Of a stretch of 64,000 bases of DNA, positions 33,707 to 43,653 are shown piece after piece. The position numbers and the translations under genes were made by a program. Origin of the DNA: CBDFGN01 sp965247065 (GTDB taxonomy: Bacteria > Bacteroidota > Bacteroidia > Cytophagales > Cyclobacteriaceae); the NCBI GenBank assembly GCA_965247065.1, contig CBDFGN010000006.1:496001-560000 (forward strand), given 5' to 3'. The notes below the pieces were generated by a model. The model ran no database searches. It was not told the origin of the DNA and worked only from the letters and a program-made list of their open reading frames with translations. Each line of letters opens with the position of its first letter. The stretch's first letter is position 1.

Positions 33707-34249
33707 ATGAAGCTCGATCTCCAAAATCACCGTTCTCCGCTCGGGGCGTTTCAAAGACCAGCCGTTATTAGAAAAAGCGACATCAACCGGTACATTGACC
33801 AAATAGCGGATCTTCCCCTGAAATTGAGGGCCTCGGTGCGTGACTTGTCGGAGGCTCAACTGGATACCCAGTATCGAGACGGAGGCTGGACCGTCAGGCA
33901 GGTGGTTCACCATATTCCAGACAGCCATCTGAACAGTTACTTTAGGTTCAAATTGGCTCTGACCGAACAGAACCCAACGATAAGGCCATACTTTGAGAAT
34001 CTTTGGGCCGAGCTACCCGAGGCAAAATCCGGGCCTGTCGAAATGTCCATGGAGCTGCTGGCCGCCTTACATATTAGATGGGTGGAAGTGCTTCGTACCC
34101 TAGAGCAGGAGGACCTGAGCCGATCGTTTGTTCACCCTGAGACCCGGGTAGTGGTAACTCTGGATGAGAATATTTGTCATTACGCCTGGCACGGCGATCA
34201 TCATCTGGCTCAGATTGAATCTCTGAAAATCAGGAGGGGTTGGAATTAG
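33707..34249 (+). CDS. YfiT/DinB-family putative metal-dependent thiol transferase
   Basis: 180 aa four-helix DinB-fold protein of the YfiT type. Metal-binding histidines in VRQVVHHIPDSHLN and YAWHGDHHLAQIESL; family strings LDTQYRDGGWTVRQ and RFKLALTEQNPTIRPY are intact. YfiT relatives act as bacillithiol S-transferases in Firmicutes; the thiol used here is unknown. Last gene of the operon; its end overlaps the convergent membrane-protein gene by 20 bp. Confidence 0.88.
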   Translation: MKLDLQNHRSPLGAFQRPAVIRKSDINRYIDQIADLPLKLRASVRDLSEAQLDTQYRDGGWTVRQVVHHIPDSHLNSYFRFKLALTEQNPTIRPYFENLWAELPEAKSGPVEMSMELLAALHIRWVEVLRTLEQEDLSRSFVHPETRVVVTLDENICHYAWHGDHHLAQIESLKIRRGWN

Positions 34250-36611
34250 GGTGTATGATGACCAGGGCGGCAAAGGGAAGAAGATAGGCCAAGCCTGCGG
34301 CCAAAAACAAGGCCTGGTATCCTAACTCTATGGCCAGAACCGTGGCCATTACCGGGGCCAGAACCGAAAAGCAACTGTTCACACCCCAGGCCCAAGGGAT
34401 TGCGGCCGGCTCTTTTCTGGACAAAAAGAATACTCCAGTCGCAAATGGAAATCCTATAGCAATGCCCAGGGGAGCCAGGCTGAATACTACGAGGATCAAC
34501 TTGGTAATCTCCGGGTAACTCAACCATGCTGTTAGAATTCGTGACAAAAAGAAACCATATCCGGCAATCAATATAAGGATCAGGCTAAGCGATTTGATCC
34601 AGCCTTCTCGAGATACAATTCTTTGTGACCAGTAACTCCCAACTCCGGACCATACCAGTATCGCCCCTATGGTTATTCCTGAAGCCGTAACCGGGTTGCC
34701 TAGAAAAAATGACACCTTATGGATCAAAGCCATTTCAAGCACCATAAATCCCAACCCTATCCCAATAAAATACAGCAACGTCCAGGATTTGTTGATCAAG
34801 CCAACTCTTCTGAAAAGCATTGGGATAATAACCAATAATATGGCAATGAAACTGACCTGCACAAGGGACAGAAAAACCAGGCCGTAACCTATTTCCAGAA
34901 ACGCGATCCGATCCGTAGCTACGGAAAAGTAAAGGTCCGTGAGGTTTTTGAGCCGTACAAATTGATTAAAAAAGGGCCTGTCATCGCTAGTCGGATCTGT
35001 ATTGAACGCATATTCTCCGATCCAGGCGGCCTGAGGTTCCTTTAGAATTGCGATGGTAGACTCTGTCAGAATATCATCTTGCAACTGGTTATTAATCGCA
35101 GAGGTGTCAATCAGATTCCCGGCTAGGATAACCGGATCAAAATCATTTTCCTCGCAAAACTGATTCACCTTTTCGACTTCCACATCTGAGAATGGAGTCA
35201 ACCGCATCACAAAAGCTATGGCTCCCCAATTCCGGATGGCAATCAGATGCTCCTCTGGCGGCTTGAGACCTTGGGAACCCAGGAATTCCACCAGAGTGCG
35301 GAGCACTCGCAAGGGATATCTGGGAGGGTAATCCATCCAGCAATTGATGCTTATGATCCCATCTTGACCCAACCGGCGGCTTAGTCCAATCAACCCCTCC
35401 CGGGTGAGGGTGAAATTAGGCGCCAGTGCATTTATGCCTGCATTGCCTCCTAGCTGGTTCATTGGCGGAAGAAGCGCCAGATTGAATAATTCCGGAGACA
35501 CCTCGTAAAAAACCCTTGCATTTCCCTGAAAAACCCTGACTTCGGGTCTGTTTAGGACTTTGCCATTGAGGCTGCTTAGCTCCCCTTTTAGTATTTGGGT
35601 GAGTTTGGAATTTGACTCAACCACCAGCACATTGCTGGCTCCGTTCTCGAGGCTTGGTACAAGCATAGGGGCGGTTCCGGCGTCGACGAAAAGTACGTTT
35701 TTAAATTCACCTACGACCCAGGGCAAATGAAACAGCGAATGATCAAAGTTCTGGTTCGAAGGAGGCTTATACAAAGGTCCCTTCCGGTTCCCATTCTCAA
35801 AAACTGCGTGAGTGACATCCAGGGTGCCGGGATGGCCAAGGCTCAAGGCAGGCTCATACTTTAGGTGCTTCGAGCTCACTACTTGGATTAATCCATCCTT
35901 GCTTGGGGCCTCCAATACAATTTTGCCATCGGGAAGAGTAAGCGTTTTGGCGATATCCTTAAACTGTGATGGAGTCAAGTCTATGGGAAACACGACAATG
36001 ATCAGGGATGCCAACACACCAACCACGCCGGTCCTTAATCGTCCTTTCGAATCAAGATTTGATAAGAAACCACCGGCAGCGAACAAACTGAGAAAGGCCA
36101 CGACCCTCGGGAGTTCGTGGGGCAGAATTTGATCCGAAATCAGCAAGGCCAGGACCGCTCCGGCCCCGGACCCAACCATATTGGCCGCATATATCTTTCC
36201 CACACTTTTAGATCGTTCCGCAATTAATAAGCCGATCACCAAGGCTCCAGTGGCCATCGGAGCCATGAACAGTAAGTAGTTGACCAGCAATCTCCATAAA
36301 TGCGATCCATCGGCAAATAGGAGGAAGGAATCGAATCGTAATTCCTCCCATTGCGAAAGTCCTATTGAAAGGAGTTGCATAAGAGCTGTGACCATGGTCA
36401 GCCACGGCAGGATGATCCTGGATTTTGCCAATAGCTGGACTCTGTACATTGCTAGAATCGTACCTGCGAATCCAAATCCCAGCATGGCAACCGACAGGAT
36501 CATATAAGCGAAATGATCCCACTGAACCAGCGAAAGGACTTGCATGAGTACAATCTGGTAAGCAATTATCGAAGCGGAGAGGAGTCCAATTCCAAAATAC
36601 ACCCTCATCAC
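34230..36611 (-). CDS. Membrane-embedded spermidine-synthase-like protein
   Basis: 793 aa. Two membrane blocks (about 1-210 with six or seven helices; about 560-790 with seven) surround a soluble spermidine-synthase-like Rossmann domain: NVLFVDAGTAPMLVPSLENG, VLVVESNSKLTQILKG, RVFQGNARVFYEV, NLALLPPMNQLG. It starts MMRVYFGIGLLSASIIAYQI, typical of this Bacteroidota/proteobacterial family. The Asp/Glu pair for putrescine is not evident, so aminopropyl transfer is doubtful. Its ATG overlaps the stop of the pcm gene upstream by 4 bp: translationally coupled. Confidence 0.82.
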   Translation of the reverse strand: MMRVYFGIGLLSASIIAYQIVLMQVLSLVQWDHFAYMILSVAMLGFGFAGTILAMYRVQLLAKSRIILPWLTMVTALMQLLSIGLSQWEELRFDSFLLFADGSHLWRLLVNYLLFMAPMATGALVIGLLIAERSKSVGKIYAANMVGSGAGAVLALLISDQILPHELPRVVAFLSLFAAGGFLSNLDSKGRLRTGVVGVLASLIIVVFPIDLTPSQFKDIAKTLTLPDGKIVLEAPSKDGLIQVVSSKHLKYEPALSLGHPGTLDVTHAVFENGNRKGPLYKPPSNQNFDHSLFHLPWVVGEFKNVLFVDAGTAPMLVPSLENGASNVLVVESNSKLTQILKGELSSLNGKVLNRPEVRVFQGNARVFYEVSPELFNLALLPPMNQLGGNAGINALAPNFTLTREGLIGLSRRLGQDGIISINCWMDYPPRYPLRVLRTLVEFLGSQGLKPPEEHLIAIRNWGAIAFVMRLTPFSDVEVEKVNQFCEENDFDPVILAGNLIDTSAINNQLQDDILTESTIAILKEPQAAWIGEYAFNTDPTSDDRPFFNQFVRLKNLTDLYFSVATDRIAFLEIGYGLVFLSLVQVSFIAILLVIIPMLFRRVGLINKSWTLLYFIGIGLGFMVLEMALIHKVSFFLGNPVTASGITIGAILVWSGVGSYWSQRIVSREGWIKSLSLILILIAGYGFFLSRILTAWLSYPEITKLILVVFSLAPLGIAIGFPFATGVFFLSRKEPAAIPWAWGVNSCFSVLAPVMATVLAIELGYQALFLAAGLAYLLPFAALVIIHPNSNPS

Positions 36612-37291
36612 TCGCGAGTAAACGGTACAAATCGCACCGGCATCAGGCTTCTGGTTTTCGTTTTGGCCTCCTGCTTTTCAACCAGGATCAAGTTTTGGAC
36701 TGAAAAAGGGGATCCTACCGGGATGATCATGCGGCCCCCCACTTTAAGCTGCTTAATCAATGGCGCCGGAATCGATTCCGCCGCCGCGGTGACAATGATA
36801 GCGTCAAAGGGCGCATGTTCCTCCCAGCCATGGTAACCGTCATCGGTTTTGGAATGGACATTGGCATAGCCTAAGTCCAAAAACTTTTCCTTAACCTGTG
36901 CGGCAAGCTCCGGGACGATTTCCACCGTGTATAATTCCTCCACGATTTCAGCCAGCACCGCCGCCTGGTAGCCGGAGCCGCTTCCAACTTCAAGTACCCT
37001 CGAATCTGACTTGGGCTTAATGATCTCGGTCATGTAAGCGACTATATAAGGCTGGGAAATAGTTTGACCGAAACCGATAGGCAGAGGACGGTCCTGATAG
37101 GCTTGCGATTGAAGATTCCCCGGAACGAAAAGGTGTCTGGGGACAGCTCTCATTGCATTCAACGTCTTGGGATCGGATATGCCCCGGCTCTCGATCTGGT
37201 CGGCGACCATATTGTTCCGGGCCTTTGCCCACGGGTCGTCCTGGAACAGGGCAACAATGGCCCAAAGAAATAACCACAACAGGTTGCTCAT
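36608..37291 (-). CDS. pcm: Exported protein-L-isoaspartate O-methyltransferase
   Basis: Repair enzyme that methylates isoaspartyl residues in aged proteins using SAM. From the ATG at 37291 it begins MSNLLWLFLWAIVALFQDD, a signal-peptide-like stretch, then DPWAKARNNMVADQIESRGI, MRAVPRHLFVP, PIGFGQTISQPYIVAYMTE (Pcm signature), RVLEVGSGSGYQAAVLAEI (SAM site) and DAIIVTAAAESIPAPLI. Cytoplasmic Pcm lacks such an N-terminus, so this copy is probably periplasmic; its SAM supply would then be a puzzle. Coupled to the membrane spermidine-synthase-like gene. Confidence 0.88.
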   Translation of the reverse strand: MSNLLWLFLWAIVALFQDDPWAKARNNMVADQIESRGISDPKTLNAMRAVPRHLFVPGNLQSQAYQDRPLPIGFGQTISQPYIVAYMTEIIKPKSDSRVLEVGSGSGYQAAVLAEIVEELYTVEIVPELAAQVKEKFLDLGYANVHSKTDDGYHGWEEHAPFDAIIVTAAAESIPAPLIKQLKVGGRMIIPVGSPFSVQNLILVEKQEAKTKTRSLMPVRFVPFTRE

Positions 37292-37756
37292 AAGGATGGG
37301 GTCGGTCAATAAATTTAGCCAATTTTTATTGGGAGAGTGTCACTTGTCATTTGGTTTGATGCTATATCCACCAATAAATGTTTAATCGACAGTTGACGAT
37401 CAGATAAGCCTATTTGTCCTCATATCGGCTGCCTTCAATACGTGTCATGCACGGTGTACCTTGGGTGCCGGAACCAAATTCTTCCTGGGGTTGGAGCGGA
37501 TCGGTTAGTAAAACGAGTGAAAAAATAGTCCCCTTGTCTCTCTATAATATCTCCGTAAATATCCCTAACTTTCTTTTTTGGACCTGCTGCCAGGGCAGAG
37601 TAATCCCATCAACTGACCGCTGGAGACTGCAGTGAGATGTAGGCGGGTTCACCGACATTGCCGGGCACCCTTGATGGGAGAAGATGAGGAGATGGCTTTT
37701 GGGGATTCTGAAGAAGAACCGCCAAGCACAGATGCGGAACACAAGAACTCATTATT
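37292..37756. other. Intergenic stretch before the sulfatase
   Basis: About 465 bp with no gene recognised and no clear promoter box. Short charged frames just before the sulfatase (MGEDEEMAFGDSEEEPPSTD) lack other support. Confidence 0.35.
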
Positions 37757-39403
37757 ATGAATAATATTAAAGGATTCATCATCCCCGGCTTGATCCTATT
37801 GCTTTCACAAACAGGCTGCAACGAATCTCAGATCGTTAAACAACCCAACATTATTTTCATTCTGGCCGATGATCTGGGGTATGGAGATGTAAAAAGTTTT
37901 GGAGAGGAGTTAAGCAAGATTCCAACACCTAATTTTGATCGTCTTGCCAACGAAGGCATGATGTTTACAAATGCATTGTCATATGCATCTGTTTGTGTGC
38001 CGTCACGGATTTCCATTATGACCGGTCGTTACCCATTTCGTTTTGATGATTGGGAACCTGGAGGTCCCTGGGGATTTCTAGGACCAACCTTTCCGTCATC
38101 GACATTTACCCTGGGTGATATGATGAAAGTATCAGGATACGATATGACCTATATTGGTAAATGGCATTTGGGGACACGCATGGTGACCCATGATGATAAG
38201 CTGCAGGACATCGGAACAGTTGATTATACCCAGCCATTGAAGGTTGGTCCGGAGCAATATGGCATCAAGGAGAGTTTTATTTTACCGGGTTCACTCGACA
38301 TGTATCCTTATGCTTTTGTGCGTAACCAACAGTGGGTGGGGAAGGTGACCGCGAGTAAAGGGTGGAGCGCCTTTAATCGCGTGGGGCCAGCTGCAGATGA
38401 TTTTGAGGATACAAAGGTGTTGGATACATTTTGCAAAGAAGCAGAAGCATATATTGAACGGTTTTCTGTTCAGGATACAAAAATGCAAAACCCTTTTTTT
38501 ATGTATTTAGCATTAACCTCTCCACATACTCCGCTTTCTGTTACTGAATCCTTTAAGGGTAAAAGCCCGATCGGCTTATATGGCGATTTCGTTATGGAGA
38601 CTGATCATTACGTCGGACGCATATTGGCTGCTTTGGAAAAACACCGTTTGGCAGACAATACCATTGTTATTGCGACATCGGATCATGGTCCGGCTCCTTA
38701 CGCTGGCCGGCTGGCAAAAGCAACACAAAACCAACTTTTTAAAATGGAGCAAGAAGATCACCATTTTTCACGTGGCCCATTTCGCGGGTGCAAATTTTCA
38801 ATTTATGAAGGTGGGTATCGTGTTCCGTTTGTGGTTCGCTGGCCAGATGTTGTGCCGCCATCGACTGTATGTAACCAGAATATAGGTTTGATCGATTTGA
38901 TTGCCACGCTGGCTGATGTGATTGGATATGAATTTGAAAATGATCAGGCTTCCGATAGTTTCAGCTTCTTATCGTTGTTGAAGTCGCCGGAGAGCGAGGC
39001 CACCCGCACAAGTTGTATTACAGAATCTAATTATGCTTATGCCATTCGACAGGGAGAATGGAAGCTTGTGATGAGTCCCACCAGTGGAGCTGAGGAAAAA
39101 TGGGAAATTGATCCGGTGGTTAACGATGCATGGCGTGCTGCATTGGCACGCTATGGTAAGAAACCAGCAAATTACCAGGAATTGGAAAGCGTTGAGTTTG
39201 TACAGCTCTATAATTTGGATAAAGACCCGGCTGAGAAGACTGATGTTGCCGAACAGAATCCCGGCAAGGTTGCTGAGTTGTTTAAGTTGTTCGCTGAGCA
39301 GGTTGAAAATGGGAGGACCCGAAAAGGGGAGCCGTTGCAGAATGCACGCCCGGTCCAGCCGTTTCGTCGGGTGCCATTGTACGTATTGAACCAAAATCAG
39401 TAG
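37757..39403 (+). CDS. Sulfatase (S1, formylglycine type) lipoprotein
   Basis: 548 aa. Lipoprotein signal (IIPGLILLLSQTGCNES), then IIFILADDLGYGDVKSFG (metal Asp pair) and the formylglycine site CVPSRISIMTGRYPF (C-x-P-S-R), followed by GKWHLG, TSDHGP (metal Asp-His) and KDPAEKTDVAEQNPG near the C-terminus. Normal length for arylsulfatase-like S1 enzymes. Substrate unknown; needs a formylglycine-generating or anaerobic maturase not seen here. Not adjacent to the SusCD locus. Confidence 0.9.
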   Translation: MNNIKGFIIPGLILLLSQTGCNESQIVKQPNIIFILADDLGYGDVKSFGEELSKIPTPNFDRLANEGMMFTNALSYASVCVPSRISIMTGRYPFRFDDWEPGGPWGFLGPTFPSSTFTLGDMMKVSGYDMTYIGKWHLGTRMVTHDDKLQDIGTVDYTQPLKVGPEQYGIKESFILPGSLDMYPYAFVRNQQWVGKVTASKGWSAFNRVGPAADDFEDTKVLDTFCKEAEAYIERFSVQDTKMQNPFFMYLALTSPHTPLSVTESFKGKSPIGLYGDFVMETDHYVGRILAALEKHRLADNTIVIATSDHGPAPYAGRLAKATQNQLFKMEQEDHHFSRGPFRGCKFSIYEGGYRVPFVVRWPDVVPPSTVCNQNIGLIDLIATLADVIGYEFENDQASDSFSFLSLLKSPESEATRTSCITESNYAYAIRQGEWKLVMSPTSGAEEKWEIDPVVNDAWRAALARYGKKPANYQELESVEFVQLYNLDKDPAEKTDVAEQNPGKVAELFKLFAEQVENGRTRKGEPLQNARPVQPFRRVPLYVLNQNQ

Positions 39404-39505
39404 CGAGCGTGAGATCCTTGCTGGGATTCTCAGATTTAGTCTTTAGAATACTTGGTTCAAGCTTCCCCGCTCCATTATTTGTCTGTCATGTAAGGGAAGT
39501 TGCCA

Positions 39506-39660
39506 TCACATATCACGCTTCCTGGCACTGTGGATTACAGTGATAATGTTTATTTCAAGGTATGAGACTAAATTTGATTCGATAATTCCACTCGATTAGT
39601 TCCCTGATGGCTTGGTCCTCCTTTTCATGTACTATCCAGGCGGCATTTGGAGTCGACTCG
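39506..39660 (-). pseudogene. Decayed ParE-type toxin
   Basis: Two frames together spell the C-terminal half of a ParE toxin: HEKEDQAIRELIEWNYRIKF in one, then EINIITVIHSARKRDM and a stop in the next, with a break in the AAATTTAG region (about 39565). IREL-..NYRI and VIHSAR are the family landmarks. The 5' half and antitoxin are not recognisable. Confidence 0.5.
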
Positions 39661-39684
39661 GGTTGATTGTCAGGCTAGCCGCCG

Positions 39685-41303
39685 CTAGGGGGATGCGGTC
39701 GAATGGCTATTTTGCGGGGTATGAAAATCGGGCGGCTTTCGGTGCTTCGTGCCTAGTTCAAATGCGTAGGCCATCTCCAATAGACGCGGTTCACTCCAGG
39801 CTCGGCCGAAAAACGAAATGCCTACCGGCAAACCGTCGATAAAGCCCATGGGCAGGGTGATATTGGGATAACCTGCCCAGGCTGCCGGCCCGGCGCTGCT
39901 AACCCCAAACCGATCTCCATTGATAAGATCCGTCTTCCATGCGGGACCTCCGGTAGGAGCCACAATGGCGTCCAGAGCATTCTCCTGCATTATCTTGTCT
40001 AGACCCTCCTGGCGTGCGCTTTGTAACATCGATCTTAAGGCTTCCTGGTATTCCGCTTCTTCCAGGCCTCCTTTTTCTTGAGCCCTTTTGAGTAGTGCGT
40101 GGTCAAAGTATTGCATCTCGATCGAATCGGCAAAGGTTATTTCAATTAGGTGTTCCAGGCTGTTTACCGGTGATAGAGGTCCCAGGGAATCGAAATACTT
40201 GTTCAAGCCATCTTTGAATTCATAGAGCATAACCTGAAAGGACATGCTTCCGATGTCTTCCTGCCCCAGTCGCTCTATCTCCACTATCTCGGCCCCATGG
40301 TCTCTTATAAACTGCACCGCGCGCTCCATCAAATGGTCGACCCGGTGATTTCGGCCCCGGGGTTTAAGATAGAAACCAATTCTTTTCTTGGCGAGCCCGT
40401 CAGGGTTTAGAAACTGGGTATAGTCCTCATAGGATTTGCCTTTGCTATCCAGTGATTTTTCATCGCTGGAATCAATCCCGGTAAGAGCTCCCAGGCAAAT
40501 GGCCGCGTCTCTAACGGTTCTTGCCATGGGCCCGGGAGTATCCTGGGTGAAGGAAATGGGGATAATCCCGGCCCTACTGATCAAGCCAACGGTAGGCTTA
40601 ATACCCACGATACCATTATTATTTGATGGGCAAACAATAGATCCTCTGGTCTCCGTACCTATGGCAATAGGGCAATATCCGGCGGCTACGGCTACGGCCG
40701 ATCCGGAACTTGATCCGCATGGGTTACGAGTAAGGTCATAGGGATTTTTGGTCTGCCCGCCTAATGCACTCCATCCACTGGAAGAAAAGCTGCTATGGAA
40801 GTTGGCCCATTCGCTGAGTTAGCCTTACCCAGGATTACGGCGCCCTCCTCCCTGAGCCTTTTGGCAACCCAGCTGTCATGGAGGGGATGTGAATCGGTTA
40901 AAGCTCTGGATCCTGCGGTTGTGGCCATTTTGTCATGAGTATCTATATTGTCCTTCAATACGACTGGAATACCATGAAGTGGGCCCCGGGAGATTCCAGA
41001 CTCCCGTTCCCGGTCCAATTCAGCAGCAATAACCAAGGCATCCGGATTGAGTTGAAGGATCGCATTCAGTTCAGGCCCGTTTTTGTCTAACCTTGCTATC
41101 CGGTCCAGGCATCTTTTTACTACCAGGGTGACCGTGAAAAGGCCATCTTCGTATCCCTTTTGGATTTGGCGAATGTCCACCTCTTCAAAATCAAACGAGG
41201 GGGGACGGAAGGTCGGTTGGTCCTTGATGTCCTGACAGGCTAACAGTATCAGGGCGACCATCGCAAACCATATGTTCTTTAATGAATGAGTTCTCATGAC
41301 CAT
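39685..41303 (-). pseudogene. Amidase-signature lipoprotein, frameshifted
   Basis: Two frames make one amidase of about 535 aa. First frame (ATG 41303): lipoprotein signal (MVALILLACQD), VDIRQIQKGYEDGLFTV, catalytic Lys in GIPVVLKDNIDTHDKMATTAG, up to GAVILGKAN. Restoring one C (AAC-CTC at about 40818) continues as LSEWANFHSSFSSSGWSALG, PCGSSSGSAVAVAAGYCP (Ser pair), GTETRGSIVCPS and GIKPTVGL, then an intact C-terminal frame ending at 39685. The triad Lys-Ser-Ser is complete after correction. A single-base homopolymer loss, so possibly a sequence error. Confidence 0.88.
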
Positions 41304-41456
41304 TCGAATTTTACCCGGAATACTCGGTCAAGAACCCTCATTAACTTCATCATTGCCGGGGAGGTCGAGCCATGTAGGCATTGGTTTGCAATATATTTTC
41401 AAAAAGCCTTAAGACCATTTCATCTTTCGGTTGGCCTACCTCAACTTTCCTTTGGT

Positions 41457-41801
41457 TCACTTGGGTTTCAAGCTCTTAATATACTTCAGGCTCAGGTTGA
41501 GATAATCGCTTATTAGTTCGGGTTTCTTAAATAGATCGTCGGGAACGGTAACATATTCCTTCATAACTGCTCCATATTGCTCAAAAAGTGTGGTCTTATG
41601 TTTATCCAGGAAAGCCTCTCTTTCTTCTTTAGGCAAGCGGAGCCCCATCGTGCCGTCTTGCGAAAGGTAGCTGAACATATGGCCGTTTAAGGAAGTGTAC
41701 AGCATCTTGACTCCCTTACGCTCAATCTCCGGGTGGCCGGTTATTAGTTTGTTGTACAGGTCTAATTTGTTCTTGGGGATCGCGCTCGGTTTGTCGGGCA
41801 T
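41457..41801 (-). CDS. TfoX-N-terminal-like small protein
   Basis: 114 aa: ERKGVKMLYTSLNGHMFSYL, GTMGLRLPKEEREAFLDKH, QYGAVMKEYVTVPDDL, ISDYLNLSLKYIKSLKPK. The GHMFSYLS..G.MGLRLP core resembles the TfoX/Sxy N-terminal domain family of small stand-alone proteins. Function unknown; not evidence of competence by itself. Monocistronic. Confidence 0.75.
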   Translation of the reverse strand: MPDKPSAIPKNKLDLYNKLITGHPEIERKGVKMLYTSLNGHMFSYLSQDGTMGLRLPKEEREAFLDKHKTTLFEQYGAVMKEYVTVPDDLFKKPELISDYLNLSLKYIKSLKPK

Positions 41802-41910
41802 ATTCGGTCATAAAATTAAGATAGGTACATACAATGCCGATCAAAGTTAACTTTCCCATTTGGCAAGGTCAATAGCACTTTTATGATGGCAGCTAATCAC
41901 AATAATGGTT

Positions 41911-41918
41911 TAAGTTTG
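41911..41918 (+). promoter_or_regulatory. Putative -7 element (TAAGTTTG)
   Basis: Matches TAnnTTTG, 17 nt before the ATG of the flavoprotein gene at 41936. No good -33 TTG at standard spacing. Confidence 0.4.
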
Positions 41919-41935
41919 GATAAAAGTGGTAAATC

Positions 41936-43279
41936 ATGAAAAGAAGAACATTCACCAAAACTTCCACCGCGATAATGACCGGAACATTGTTGTCCTCGCT
42001 TCCAGGCCTGGGAAAAGACGATCCCCGGAAGAACTGGGCAGGTAATTATCAGTATAGCGCTAATAACCTTCATCTGCCCAAGTCATTAGAGCAGGTACAG
42101 GGCGTAGTCAGGAAAACCTCACAGCTCAAGGCCTTGGGGACTCGCCACTCATTTAATGGGGTTGCCGATAGCATGGAGAATCAAATCTCACTGAGGCATC
42201 TGAATAAGATCCTCTCACTTGACGCACAGGGGAAAAAGGTAACGGTCGAGCCGGGTGTTCGCTACGGGGAACTGGGTCAATACCTGTATGCCCAGGGTTT
42301 TGCTCTTCATAACCTGGCGTCATTGCCACATATCTCAGTTGCGGGTGCTTGTGCTACTGCTACCCATGGGTCCGGAGTCGATAATGGGAATTTGGCCACT
42401 GCAGTTGCTGCCCTGGAAATAGTAACCGCTGATGGGGAACTGGTTACCCTTTCAAAACAGAAGGACGGTGAGAGATTTAAAGGCGCCGTAGTAGGCCTGG
42501 GGGGCTTGGGAGTAGTCACCAAAGTAACTTTGGACCTGTTGCCATCCTTCGAGGTCACTCAAGACGTTTACCTGGATCTTCCGATGGATCAGTTAACGGA
42601 CCATTTCAGCCATATTTTCTCCAGTGGTTACAGCGTAAGCCTGTTTACCGATTGGCAAAAAAGCGAGTTAAATCAGGTGTGGATCAAGCGGAAGGTAGGG
42701 GAGGAGCAAGGAGAGGTCTTAGGTCCTGAGTTCTACGAGGCAAAGCCTGCCAATCGGGATGTGCATCCCATCATTGCAATATCGGCCGAAAACTGTACTC
42801 AGCAGATGAGCGTACCAGGACCATGGCATGAACGGTTGCCGCACTTTCGTCTCAATTTCACTCCCAGCAGCGGTGAAGAGCTCCAATCCGAATATTTTAT
42901 TCCCTATCAGAACGCGGAAGAAGCAATTTTGGCGATACAAAGATTGGGCACTGAGATTGGTCCGTATTTGTTTATTTCTGAAATCCGGGCCATCGCCGCC
43001 GATAATCTTTGGATGAGCCCATGTTATAAGCAACCTTGCATTACGCTGCACTTCACCTGGAAACCCGACGGTCCGGGCGTAAGCAGGCTAATGCCGAGGA
43101 TTGAGAAAGAATTGATGCCCTTCGGTGTACGGCCCCATTGGGGAAAGCTGTTCACCATTCCGCCAGCTCAACTCCAGCAGCGCTACGAGAGGCTTCCCGA
43201 TTTCAAAAACTTGATGACCGAATTCGATCCAAACGGTAAATTCAGAAATGCTTTCCTGGATTCGAACCTGTTTGGTTAA
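41936..43279 (+). CDS. Alditol-oxidase-like FAD-binding oxidoreductase, Tat-type signal
   Basis: 447 aa. N-terminus MKRRTFTKTSTAIMTGTLL is Tat-like (KRRTF). VAO/PCMH-type flavin domain: LKALGTRHSFNGVADS, KVTVEPGVRYGELGQYL, ASLPHISVAGACATATHGSG (FAD site), then the D-arabinono-1,4-lactone-oxidase-type C-terminus ending FDPNGKFRNAFLDSNLF. Closest in look to xylitol/alditol oxidases, which oxidise sugar alcohols with O2. Export suggests a periplasmic role. ATG start near a -7 box. Confidence 0.87.
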   Translation: MKRRTFTKTSTAIMTGTLLSSLPGLGKDDPRKNWAGNYQYSANNLHLPKSLEQVQGVVRKTSQLKALGTRHSFNGVADSMENQISLRHLNKILSLDAQGKKVTVEPGVRYGELGQYLYAQGFALHNLASLPHISVAGACATATHGSGVDNGNLATAVAALEIVTADGELVTLSKQKDGERFKGAVVGLGGLGVVTKVTLDLLPSFEVTQDVYLDLPMDQLTDHFSHIFSSGYSVSLFTDWQKSELNQVWIKRKVGEEQGEVLGPEFYEAKPANRDVHPIIAISAENCTQQMSVPGPWHERLPHFRLNFTPSSGEELQSEYFIPYQNAEEAILAIQRLGTEIGPYLFISEIRAIAADNLWMSPCYKQPCITLHFTWKPDGPGVSRLMPRIEKELMPFGVRPHWGKLFTIPPAQLQQRYERLPDFKNLMTEFDPNGKFRNAFLDSNLFG

Positions 43280-43653
43280 TTCCGGGAAGTTTAGTTGGTA
43301 CGCCTTAGGTGGTATTTGCCGCTCCACAATTTAAAGACGGCGGGCGCCGGACCGTAGAGGTTTAACGGTTAGCTGTAATTGTAATTGCAGAACTTGAGAC
43401 GGTGGCTGGACCAGTGACCAGCAATCTAACCCTGATCAGAGGAACTAATTTCAAAGATCTATATTACTTGTTGGATATTCGATCTTCATTTTAAAAAAAG
43501 ATCTCCGGACTACAAGAAGGCAGCTCGACGGTTTATACCTCTACTGAAGTTCTATGCTACGACTCCATGTCAGGGATCCGAAGGTTGCAGAAATGAATAC
43601 CAACCGTTATCTTCATCAAAGGACCGTCTTGCATCAACCGGTTACTTCTTACA
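43280..43653. other. Intergenic stretch
   Basis: About 370 bp with no convincing gene, terminator or RNA. An out-of-frame ORF at 43554-43898 is the shadow of the gene starting at 43654. Confidence 0.4.
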
